Below are positions 27,964 to 35,085 of a stretch of 64,000 nt of DNA, piece by piece. The stretch comes from Flavobacterium panici. Its GTDB lineage: Bacteria > Bacteroidota > Bacteroidia > Flavobacteriales > Flavobacteriaceae. A program made the translations under genes and the position numbers. The stretch's first letter is position 1; every line of letters starts with the position of its first letter. Location of the stretch: contig NZ_CAIJDE010000047.1 in the NCBI RefSeq assembly GCF_903819335.1, positions 1 through 64,000 of the forward strand, written 5' to 3'. A model generated the notes under the pieces. It ran no database searches, was not told where the DNA came from, and saw only the letters and a list, made by a program, of their open reading frames with translations.

Positions 27964-28767
27964 TTATAATTTATAATGATTCATAAGCATTTTTTCGTAA
28001 ACCTTATCCGGAAGAGCACGTTTCAATACAATTGAAAACTTTTGCATGAAAACACCCACTTTGTAATGCACTTTTGGTTTGTCTTTTTGTATGATTTTAA
28101 AAATCGCTTCAGCCATTTCATTTGGATTACTTCCCGCGTCAACATGTTCATTCATTGTTGCAAGTGTATCTCCATATACTTTTTCGTAAGCAGAACCTTT
28201 TAAAACTGGAGCATGATAACGTCCAGAAGCAATATTTGTCGCAAAATCACCCGGAGCAACATTGGTAATTTCAATTCCAAATTGCTTTACTTCCATCCTT
28301 AAAGCTTCGGTAATTAATTCCAAAGCTCCTTTTGAAGCCGAATAAACACTTCTGTAAGGCAAGCCCATATAAGCAGCAATTGATGTTATATTAATAATCA
28401 AACCTGATTTTTGCTCACGCATTTGTGGCAAAACAGCCTTCATTACTTCAATTGGACCAAAGAAATTTGTTTCAAAATTATTTTTAATTTCTTCCATCGG
28501 AATTTCTTCCAAAGGTCCTGTAATTCCAACTCCGGCATTATTAATTACAATATCTAATCTTCCGGAAGTTTCAATGATTTTCGCAACAGCTGTTTTAATT
28601 GAATCAGCATTTCGAACATCTAAAGCAACTAATGGAAAAACTGAATTTAAAACTTTTTCAGGATTTCTGCTTGTTCCGTAAACAACGAAACCTTTTGCAT
28701 GTAAAAATTCTCCAATAGATTTACCTATTCCCGATGATCCTCCTGTAATTAAAACGACTTTATTCAT
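27964..28767 (-). CDS. short-chain dehydrogenase/reductase
   Basis: Classical SDR of 267 residues. The cofactor motif TGGSSGIG is at residues 8-15, NNAG at 76-79 and the catalytic triad S129, Y142, K146 (YSASK). The basic residue after the second strand (TSRNPEK) points to NADP(H). The substrate cannot be read from the sequence. The C-terminus (LKRALPDKVYEKMLMNHYKL) resembles the SDR group acting on lipids or steroids, but this is weak. First gene of a probable two-gene unit with the lipoprotein-barrel gene. Upstream, 28770-28803 repeats the words gagttatga/gagttataa. Confidence 0.88.
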   Translation of the reverse strand: MNKVVLITGGSSGIGKSIGEFLHAKGFVVYGTSRNPEKVLNSVFPLVALDVRNADSIKTAVAKIIETSGRLDIVINNAGVGITGPLEEIPMEEIKNNFETNFFGPIEVMKAVLPQMREQKSGLIINITSIAAYMGLPYRSVYSASKGALELITEALRMEVKQFGIEITNVAPGDFATNIASGRYHAPVLKGSAYEKVYGDTLATMNEHVDAGSNPNEMAEAIFKIIQKDKPKVHYKVGVFMQKFSIVLKRALPDKVYEKMLMNHYKL

Positions 28768-28865
28768 TTTGAGTTATGAGTTATAAATTATGAGTTATGA
28801 GTTTGATGCAGAAAAATCTTTTTACTTCTAACATTTAACTTCTAACATTACGAAAGGTCCAAAAA

Positions 28866-28890
28866 TAAAAAAATCCTCCCGAAGGAAGAC
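28866..28890 (-). terminator. terminator of the SRP RNA gene
   Basis: Six-pair stem (28884-28889 with 28874-28879, one wobble) capped by a TTCG tetraloop on the minus strand and followed by seven T. It lies about 30 bases beyond the RNA 3' end. Confidence 0.75.
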
Positions 28891-28920
28891 TACTTTTATA
28901 CAAATTCTAAAAAATAAAAA

Positions 28921-29017
28921 GTGGCAAGCGACCTACATCGCACCGCTCAACCACGTACCCTTGCTATGTTCCCATCCTGGGGGAGTCTGCAGGAGCTGGT
29001 CGTGTAGGACTTGCCGG
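28921..29017 (-). ncRNA. ffs: signal recognition particle RNA (4.5S, small bacterial type)
   Basis: On the minus strand the ends pair (ggcaag...cttgcc; then cctaca/tgtagg). The apical domain IV is complete: 5' bulge CAGG, stem atg/cat closing a GGAA tetraloop, then AGCA on the 3' side, flanked by CCC/GGG. This is the Ffh-binding hairpin found in all bacterial SRP RNAs. About 97 bases, without an Alu domain. The RNA scaffolds Ffh and FtsY for co-translational membrane targeting. A promoter and terminator fit the ends. Ends are approximate to a few bases. Confidence 0.93.
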
Positions 29018-29019
29018 TG

Positions 29020-29049
29020 CAAATATACAATCTTTTTATATTTTTGCAA
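29020..29049 (-). promoter_or_regulatory. SRP RNA promoter (Bacteroidota type)
   Basis: Minus strand: TTG at 29047-29049, 19 bases, then TATATTTG at 29020-29027. This fits exactly the TTG ... TAnnTTTG consensus known for Bacteroidota sigma factor. It places the RNA start a few bases downstream, at about 29014-29017. Confidence 0.85.
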
Positions 29050-29104
29050 GAGCTTTGCTGCTATAAAAATATCGTTGTATATTGGCTTATTCAAATTTTA
29101 AACT

Positions 29105-30154
29105 ATGAAAAATTATAACTTCCTAACTGTCATTTTATTAGGAATTACATTAATTGGATGTAACGGCACAAAAAAAGGTGAAAATTCTTTATTTACTATC
29201 GATGATTCTGCTTTTCCAGCGCATTTTCTGCCAAAAGAAGCGGTTTCAATCGGAATTTTAAACCCAAATTCGAAAGAAATCGACAGCATTGTATACTTTG
29301 TTAACGACAAAAAAGTAGGAAGTACAAAAGGAGCTGAGAAATTTAAATTTGAGTTAAAAAATCAAAAATTAGGATATCAATACTTAAAAGCTACTGCTTA
29401 TTTTGGAAGTGATTCATCTGATGCAACTAAACGAATTGAAGTTGTTTCTGACGTTCAGCCGAAAGCATTAAAATTTAAAATAGTAAATACTTATCCACAC
29501 GATCCAGAAGCTTTTACTGAAGGTTTAGAATTTCATGATGGTGTTTTATTTGAAAGTACAGGTCAAAAAGAAGATTCATACTTTAGATCTGTTGATTACA
29601 AAACCGGAAAAGTAATCAAGCAGGTTGACCTGCCAAAAGAATATTTTGGAGAAGGAATCACTTTTATCAATGGCAAATTATTTCAATTAAGCTGGCAGGA
29701 AAAAACAGGCTTTATTTATGATGCTAACACATTAAAACTTGAAAAAAAATTCACCTATGATAAAGATATTGAAGGCTGGGGAATGACGCATGATGATAAA
29801 TATATTTATCACTCTGACGGAACTGAGAAAATCTGGAAAATGGACCCAAATACTCAAAAATTAATTGATTATATTAATGTGTATTCTGGTTCATCAAAAA
29901 TTAAAGCTATTAACGAATTAGAATTAATTGATGGAAAATTCTATGTAAACGTTTGGCAGAAAGATGCAATTGCGGTTGTAAACCCAACATCTGGCGCAGT
30001 TGAAGGAATATTAAACCTTTCTGATTTACGTAAATTTATTAAAGCTCCAAAAGCAGAAGTTTTAAACGGAATCGCATATAATCCTCAAACTAAAACCATT
30101 TTTGTGACAGGTAAATACTGGGAGAAAATGTTTGAAATCACAGTTTCAGAATAA
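29105..30154 (+). CDS. glutaminyl-peptide cyclotransferase, lipoprotein
   Basis: 349-residue lipoprotein (C19 in LIGCNGTKK) of the bacterial/plant-type glutamine cyclotransferase family (PF05096), which turns N-terminal Gln into pyroglutamate on exported peptides. A short Ig-like region (about 30-115) precedes the five-bladed propeller. Signature words are HDPEAFTEGLEF, YFGEGITF, GWGMTHD and LNGIAYNP. Probably faces the periplasm. In this phylum many exported proteins start with Gln after signal cleavage, so such an enzyme makes sense. Single gene; no linked partner is evident. Confidence 0.9.
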   Translation: MKNYNFLTVILLGITLIGCNGTKKGENSLFTIDDSAFPAHFLPKEAVSIGILNPNSKEIDSIVYFVNDKKVGSTKGAEKFKFELKNQKLGYQYLKATAYFGSDSSDATKRIEVVSDVQPKALKFKIVNTYPHDPEAFTEGLEFHDGVLFESTGQKEDSYFRSVDYKTGKVIKQVDLPKEYFGEGITFINGKLFQLSWQEKTGFIYDANTLKLEKKFTYDKDIEGWGMTHDDKYIYHSDGTEKIWKMDPNTQKLIDYINVYSGSSKIKAINELELIDGKFYVNVWQKDAIAVVNPTSGAVEGILNLSDLRKFIKAPKAEVLNGIAYNPQTKTIFVTGKYWEKMFEITVSE

Positions 30155-30203
30155 TAGTGAAACAACATTCAAATTTTTAAATTCCAAATTCCAATAATAC
30201 GAT

Positions 30204-30254
30204 ACAAATTTCACGAGTTTTCACAATTCATTAGTGAAAATTCGTGAAATTTGT
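30204..30254 (+). repeat. 21-bp inverted repeat upstream of hutI
   Basis: Arms 30204-30224 and 30234-30254 are complementary at 20 of 21 positions with a 9-base loop; core words tttcacgag and ttcgtgaaa. It ends 20 bases before the hutI start codon. It may be a terminator-like end of the upstream gene, an operator, or a dispersed palindrome. Confidence 0.75.
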
Positions 30255-30274
30255 GTTTTATAACAATATCCACA

Positions 30275-31510
30275 ATGACAACATTAATAAAAAATATAAA
30301 AGAACTGCTTCAAGTCCGTGAAACTTCTGTTTCTAAAGTTTCGGGAGCTGAGATGGCAGAACTTCCTACGATTAAAAATGCTTTCTTAATTATAAAAGAC
30401 AATCTAATTGCTGATTTTGGTTCGATGGAAAATTTACCCGAAATCAAAATAGATAAAGTTATTAATGCTGAAGGTCGCATTGTTCTTCCTACTTGGTGCG
30501 ACAGCCATACACATATTGTATATGCAGGAAACCGCGAACAGGAATTTGTGGACCGCATTAACGGATTTACTTATGAAGAAATCGCCAATCGAGGCGGCGG
30601 TATTTTAAATTCGGCTAAAAAACTAAACGAAACTTCTGAAGAAGAAATTTACGAACAGTCCAAACTTCGTCTTGAAGAAGTGATGCATTTAGGAACTGGA
30701 GCTGTCGAAATAAAATCCGGCTACGGATTAACTATTGAAGGTGAATTAAAAATGCTTCGTGTAATTAAAAAACTGGCAGAAAATCATCCTATTTCCATAA
30801 AAGCAACTTTTCTTGGCGCACATGCTTTTCCAACACATTATAAAGAAAACAAAGCAGGTTATATTGATGAAATTATAACTAAAATGCTTCCTGAAATTGC
30901 TCAGAACAAACTGGCAGATTACGTGGATGTTTTCTGCGAAAGCGGTTATTTCTCTGTTGAAGAAACCGAAAAAATTATGCAGGCCGGAATTGAATTCGGC
31001 TTAAAGCCAAAAATTCACGTTAACCAATTTAATTCTATTGGCGGAATTCAGGCTGGTGTTAAATTTAACGCACTTTCTGTCGATCATCTGGAAATAATGA
31101 ATCCGGAAGATATTGAAGCTTTAAAAGGCACAGAAACGATGCCGGTTGCTTTACCGTCTTGTTCTTATTTTTTAAGCATTCCGTATACACCGGCACGCGA
31201 AATGATAAAAGCAGGTTTACCTTTGGCATTAGCAACAGATTTTAACCCTGGTTCTACTCCATCCGGAAACATGAATTTTGTTGTAGCAACAGCATGCATC
31301 AAAATGAAAATGACTCCGGAAGAAGCCATAAATGCCGCAACAATAAATGGTGCCTACGCAATGGGACTTTCTGACACACACGGAAGTATTACAAAAGGCA
31401 AAAAAGCCAATTTAATTGTAACAAAACCAATTTCATCTTATTATCAAATTCCTTATGCTTTTGGAAGCAATTTAATCGAAGATGTCATTATTGAAGGTGA
31501 AATTATATAA
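30275..31510 (+). CDS. hutI: imidazolonepropionase
   Basis: Third step of histidine breakdown: opens 4-imidazolone-5-propionate to N-formimidoyl-L-glutamate in the cytoplasm. I chose ATG at 30275 (411 residues, MTTLIKNIKELLQV) over the frame start at 30251. Amidohydrolase fold; the metal ligands H78 and H80 lie in DSHTHIVYAG. Further conserved words are GTGAVEIKSGYGL, HVNQF and ATDFNPGSTPSGNM. The formimidoylglutamase hutG is 1.1 kb downstream on the same strand, with an unrelated minus-strand gene between. Histidase and urocanase are not in the window. Confidence 0.95.
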   Translation: MTTLIKNIKELLQVRETSVSKVSGAEMAELPTIKNAFLIIKDNLIADFGSMENLPEIKIDKVINAEGRIVLPTWCDSHTHIVYAGNREQEFVDRINGFTYEEIANRGGGILNSAKKLNETSEEEIYEQSKLRLEEVMHLGTGAVEIKSGYGLTIEGELKMLRVIKKLAENHPISIKATFLGAHAFPTHYKENKAGYIDEIITKMLPEIAQNKLADYVDVFCESGYFSVEETEKIMQAGIEFGLKPKIHVNQFNSIGGIQAGVKFNALSVDHLEIMNPEDIEALKGTETMPVALPSCSYFLSIPYTPAREMIKAGLPLALATDFNPGSTPSGNMNFVVATACIKMKMTPEEAINAATINGAYAMGLSDTHGSITKGKKANLIVTKPISSYYQIPYAFGSNLIEDVIIEGEII

Positions 31511-31529
31511 AAAATATTTTTCAATATAG

Positions 31530-31549
31530 CCCGTGGTTTCAACCACGGG
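31530..31549 (+). repeat. palindromic repeat cccgtggtt/aaccacggg
   Basis: A perfect palindrome with 9-base arms and a two-base centre, 20 bases past hutI. There is no T-run. The design (arm, tt-tc-aa centre) resembles the palindromes at 44313-44332 and 44400-44417, so it is more likely a dispersed intergenic repeat than a dedicated terminator. Confidence 0.55.
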
Positions 31550-31600
31550 AAACGTATCGCAAAACAGGCTTTCAGCCAAACACAAGAAAACATAAGACAT

Positions 31601-31634
31601 AAAAAAAGGTCTGTGAAGAAAATCACAGACCTTT
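31601..31634 (-). terminator. terminator of the coiled-coil protein gene
   Basis: A perfect 12-bp stem (31605-31616 with 31623-31634) with a six-base loop, followed on the minus strand by a run of T. It lies 42 bases past the stop codon. Confidence 0.85.
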
Positions 31635-31675
31635 AATATCTTAAGTGGTATTTTTACTTAAACGACGATGAGAAT

Positions 31676-32557
31676 TTATCTCAAGCTGAAACTAGTTTTA
31701 GAAACTAATTCATCATTATCAAAAACATTGATAAAGTAAGTTCCTTTAGCAAAATCTTTTCCTGGTAAATCTTCCGTAACGTTTACAGTTTTGTTTTCAT
31801 ACTTTACAGTAGTTTTAAAGCTGTATGTTAAAGAGTTGTCACCAAAGCTCTCTGTTTTTTTCTCGCCTAAAACGTTGTTTTTTGCATCAATAACCTGAAC
31901 ATAATATGTTTTATCTCCAGATTTTGCAATTTGGTTTTCAGCAATTGTAAAACTTATTTTTAAAACATCAGCACGGCTTGCTTTGTCTGTTTCAATTTGT
32001 TTTCCAGAGCTTCTTAATTTATAAGCTGCAGTTTTAGTGTTCGTAATAGATAATTTAGAACCTCTTTCAACTGTTTTTGCAAGCTCTTCATTTTGACCTA
32101 CAAGTACTTCGTTATATTTTTTAGACTCCCCTAATACTGTAATTGTACTATCTCTTTGAACTGTTAAAACACCATTTTGTTTTTTCAATTCGTCATTTTC
32201 AGCAACAAGAGTTTTCATTTTGCCCTGCATTGCCTGAACTTGAGATCTGTATTTAGAAACGTCACCTTTAGATTTATTTAAATCTGCCATTAAAGCGACA
32301 ACTTTATCTCTTTCCTGAATTAATTCATCAGACATTGACGTATTTTCAGCAATTGCAGCATCGTAAGTTGCTTTTAATTCCTGTAAATCTTTCATAACAG
32401 ATTCTTTTTCTGTCATTGACGTTGTCAATTCTGTTTTAACTACTTCAGTATCAGAAGAAAGTTTAAAAATATACACTAAGCTACCAATTAGTAGGACTGC
32501 TAAAACCGCTATAACCGCTTTTAGACTTGAATTGTTGTTGTTCGTTGGGTTTTCCAT
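31676..32557 (-). CDS. membrane-anchored coiled-coil protein of unknown function
   Basis: 293 residues. A short Asn-rich N-terminus is followed by one membrane helix (about 13-31), then a long heptad-like coiled coil (about 35-165, many Glu/Lys and repeated hydrophobic positions). The C-terminal beta domain (about 165-293) ends in KGTYFINVFDNDELVSKTSFSL, resembling a small immunoglobulin-like or CHU_C-type fold. Orientation is probably N-in with the coiled coil in the periplasm. It looks like a spacer or scaffold spanning the periplasm; no family function is known to me. Its single-gene unit has a strong terminator. It separates hutI and hutG, so it may be a later insertion into a hut cluster. 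Confidence 0.75.
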   Translation of the reverse strand: MENPTNNNNSSLKAVIAVLAVLLIGSLVYIFKLSSDTEVVKTELTTSMTEKESVMKDLQELKATYDAAIAENTSMSDELIQERDKVVALMADLNKSKGDVSKYRSQVQAMQGKMKTLVAENDELKKQNGVLTVQRDSTITVLGESKKYNEVLVGQNEELAKTVERGSKLSITNTKTAAYKLRSSGKQIETDKASRADVLKISFTIAENQIAKSGDKTYYVQVIDAKNNVLGEKKTESFGDNSLTYSFKTTVKYENKTVNVTEDLPGKDFAKGTYFINVFDNDELVSKTSFSLR

Positions 32558-32654
32558 ATTGAATAATTTTCTTTAATAACAAATTTAAGAATTAATATAT
32601 CTTAATAACGTAAGTTGTAACAATTATATTATTTTTGGAAAATAAATTTTTTTC

Positions 32655-33701
32655 ATGGAGAAATTAGTTCCTTTTACTGTCAATGATTTGGCAAAAGTCA
32701 CAAATCATCGTAGTGGTGAAATAAAATTCGGAGAAAAAATGATTGTGCTTCCTAAAGGAGCAGATAAAATCAAGTTTTTGCAAGAATCGGAGGCGAAGTA
32801 TGTGTTGTTAGGAATTCCTGAAGATATTGGTGTAAGAGCGAATTACGGAAGACCCGGTGCGGCATCTGCCTGGGAAAGTGCTATTAAAAGTATTGCAAAT
32901 ATTCAGCATAACAGATTTTCTAAAGGAAGTCAGATTATTATTTTAGGACATTTAGATGTTTCTGAAGAAATGCGTGATGTCGAAAAATTAGATTTTAATG
33001 ATATCGACGATCGTTCTAAACTAAGTCAGTTAGTAGAAAAAATCGATAAAGAAGTTTCTCATATCATATTTACTATAATTAAAGCGGGAAAAACGCCAAT
33101 TATTATTGGGGGCGGTCATAATAACGCTTATGGAAATATTAAAGGTTCGGCTTTAGCCAAAGGAAAACCTATTAATGCCATTAATTTTGATGCCCATTCT
33201 GATTTTAGAATTTTAGAAGGCCGTCACAGCGGAAATGGATTTTCTTATGCGTATGAAGAAGGTTTTCTTAAAAAGTATTTCATTTTTGGACTTCACGAAA
33301 ATTATACTTCAAAAAGCGTTTTAGATATTATTAAAAAACTCGAAGATCGTGTTCGTTATAATACGTACGACAGCGTAAATATTCGCAAAGAAAAAGATTT
33401 TGAAAGAGAAATGGCTTTGGCTCTTGAATTTATCAAGACAGATTCATTTGGAATTGAAATTGATTTAGATGCAATTCCTAATATCGCCAGCAGCGCTATG
33501 ACTATAAGCGGTTTTTCGGTAGAAGAATTAAGACAGTTTATTTCGTTTTTTGCACAGCATAGAAATGCGACTTATTTGCATATTTGTGAAGGTGCGCCAG
33601 ATCTTGCCGATTCTCCTAATAATAATTTAATTGGAAAATTAATTGGCTATTTAGTAACTGATTTTATAAAAGCGAATAACGAAAAAGATAAAATTAACTG
33701 A
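32655..33701 (+). CDS. hutG: formimidoylglutamase, arginase family
   Basis: Last step of histidine breakdown in this pathway variant: N-formimidoyl-L-glutamate to glutamate and formamide. The 348-residue protein is of the ureohydrolase fold. Metal ligands are visible: H155 in GGGHNNAYG, then D179, H181 and D183 in FDAHSDF, and the late pair in IDLDAIP. The proximity of hutI supports formimidoylglutamase over agmatinase or arginase. The N-terminal 60 residues are longer than in arginases, as usual in Bacteroidota members. Plus strand, alone between two short gaps. Confidence 0.88.
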   Translation: MEKLVPFTVNDLAKVTNHRSGEIKFGEKMIVLPKGADKIKFLQESEAKYVLLGIPEDIGVRANYGRPGAASAWESAIKSIANIQHNRFSKGSQIIILGHLDVSEEMRDVEKLDFNDIDDRSKLSQLVEKIDKEVSHIIFTIIKAGKTPIIIGGGHNNAYGNIKGSALAKGKPINAINFDAHSDFRILEGRHSGNGFSYAYEEGFLKKYFIFGLHENYTSKSVLDIIKKLEDRVRYNTYDSVNIRKEKDFEREMALALEFIKTDSFGIEIDLDAIPNIASSAMTISGFSVEELRQFISFFAQHRNATYLHICEGAPDLADSPNNNLIGKLIGYLVTDFIKANNEKDKIN

Positions 33702-33825
33702 AGAGCAAGTGGTCTGCAGCCACATATTTCCCAAATAATAGCAGATTCAAATCAACGGTTAACCGAATAAACCTATCTTTGCACAGAATTTAGTACTTAA
33801 AACTAAAGTTCTTAATTAGTAAGAT

Positions 33826-35073
33826 ATGTTATTCGAAGATTTATCACTTTCAAAAAGTATACAAAAAGCCGTATTTGAAGAAGGCTACCTAAACCCCACT
33901 CCAATTCAGGAAAAATCGATTCCGATTGTTTTAGCCGGAAGGGATTTAATTGGCTGTGCTCAAACTGGTACGGGAAAAACTGCCGCATTTGCTATTCCAA
34001 TTATACATCAACTGCATAGAATTGTAGGCTCATCAAAAAAAGCCAAAGTAATTCGTGCCCTTATCGTAACTCCTACTCGCGAATTAGCCGTACAGATTGG
34101 ACAGAGTTTTGACACTTATGCAAAATATACCAATTTAACGCAGCTGACTATTTTTGGCGGAGTTTCTCAAAATCCGCAAGTTGATACCTTAAAAAATGGT
34201 ATTGATATTTTAGTTGCGACTCCGGGTCGTTTATTAGATTTACAAAAGCAGGGTTTTCTTGATTTAAATCATTTACACACTTTAGTTTTAGATGAGGCCG
34301 ATCAAATGCTGGATATGGGTTTTATAAACGATGTAAAAAAGATTGTAAAACTGACACCTAAAAACAGACAAACTTTACTTTTTTCTGCAACTATGCCTCT
34401 TGCGATTCGTGAATTGGCCGAAATGTTTTTGCAGGATCCTGAAAAAGTGGAAGTTTCTCCGGTTTCATCAACGGCTGAAAATGTGGAACAGCGTATTTAT
34501 TTTGTTGACAAAACAGAAAAAAGAAACTTATTATACCATTTGATTAAAAATGAAAATTTATCAAATGTGCTTGTTTTTTCAAGAACAAAACATGGTGCTG
34601 ATAATGTTGTAAAAGCACTTCGTAAAAAAGATATTCCGGCAGAAGCAATTCACGGGGATAAATCGCAAAATGCAAGACAACGTGTTTTAGATGCTTTTAA
34701 AAACAAAGAAGTTGGTGTTCTGGTTGCTACAGATATTGCAGCAAGAGGAATTGACATTGACCAGTTACCTTATGTTATTAACTTTGATTTACCGAATATT
34801 CCGGAAACGTATGTGCATAGAATTGGCCGTACCGGACGTGCAGGAAATGGCGGAATTGCGATTTCATTTTGCGGTAAAGACGAAGAGCCTTACTGGAAGG
34901 ATATTAAGAAATTAATAAAAGTAGATGTAAAAATCATTACAGATCATCCTTATCCATGGCATGCAGGAAGTCCTGAAGCCGGCGAAAAACCTAAAAATTC
35001 AAACCGAAGCGGCGGTGCTCATAAATCGAGAAAATCGAGTGCTTCAAAACAAAATAAAAAACGCTGGTATTAA
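33826..35073 (+). CDS. DEAD-box RNA helicase, RhlE-like
   Basis: ATP-dependent RNA helicase for ribosome assembly or mRNA turnover. The motifs are complete. The Q motif is near residues 20-30 (YLNPTPIQEKSIP), motif I AQTGTGKT at 45-52, PTRELAV at 83-89 and DEAD at 156-159. SAT, RGIDID and HRIGRTGR follow. After the core (to about 375) there is a basic, Ser/Lys-rich tail (NRSGGAHKSRKSSASKQNKKRWY), a likely RNA-binding extension. The stop codon lies in the loop of a terminator hairpin shared with the convergent histidine kinase gene. Confidence 0.94.
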   Translation: MLFEDLSLSKSIQKAVFEEGYLNPTPIQEKSIPIVLAGRDLIGCAQTGTGKTAAFAIPIIHQLHRIVGSSKKAKVIRALIVTPTRELAVQIGQSFDTYAKYTNLTQLTIFGGVSQNPQVDTLKNGIDILVATPGRLLDLQKQGFLDLNHLHTLVLDEADQMLDMGFINDVKKIVKLTPKNRQTLLFSATMPLAIRELAEMFLQDPEKVEVSPVSSTAENVEQRIYFVDKTEKRNLLYHLIKNENLSNVLVFSRTKHGADNVVKALRKKDIPAEAIHGDKSQNARQRVLDAFKNKEVGVLVATDIAARGIDIDQLPYVINFDLPNIPETYVHRIGRTGRAGNGGIAISFCGKDEEPYWKDIKKLIKVDVKIITDHPYPWHAGSPEAGEKPKNSNRSGGAHKSRKSSASKQNKKRWY

Positions 35074-35085
35074 CCAGCGTTTTTT
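35056..35085. terminator. bidirectional terminator with both stop codons in its loop
   Basis: Stem aacgctgg/ccagcgtt (35060-35067 with 35074-35081), loop tattaa, A-run before and T-run after. The loop contains TAA of the plus-strand helicase (35071-35073) and TAA of the minus-strand kinase (35070-35072), so the two reading frames overlap by four bases. Confidence 0.9.

Larger units (their letters stand above)
28768..29104. other. gap holding the SRP RNA gene
   Basis: No protein gene. It contains tandem gagttat words (28770-28803), a terminator (28866-28890), the SRP RNA (28921-29017) and its promoter (29020-29049), all on the minus strand. The last 50 bases must include the promoter of the plus-strand glutaminyl cyclotransferase gene, which I cannot resolve. 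Confidence 0.7.

Noticed and set aside
31530-31549. Palindrome after hutI as its terminator
   Set aside because: No T-run, and the centre leaves too small a loop; similar palindromes occur in the 44 kb repeat cluster.
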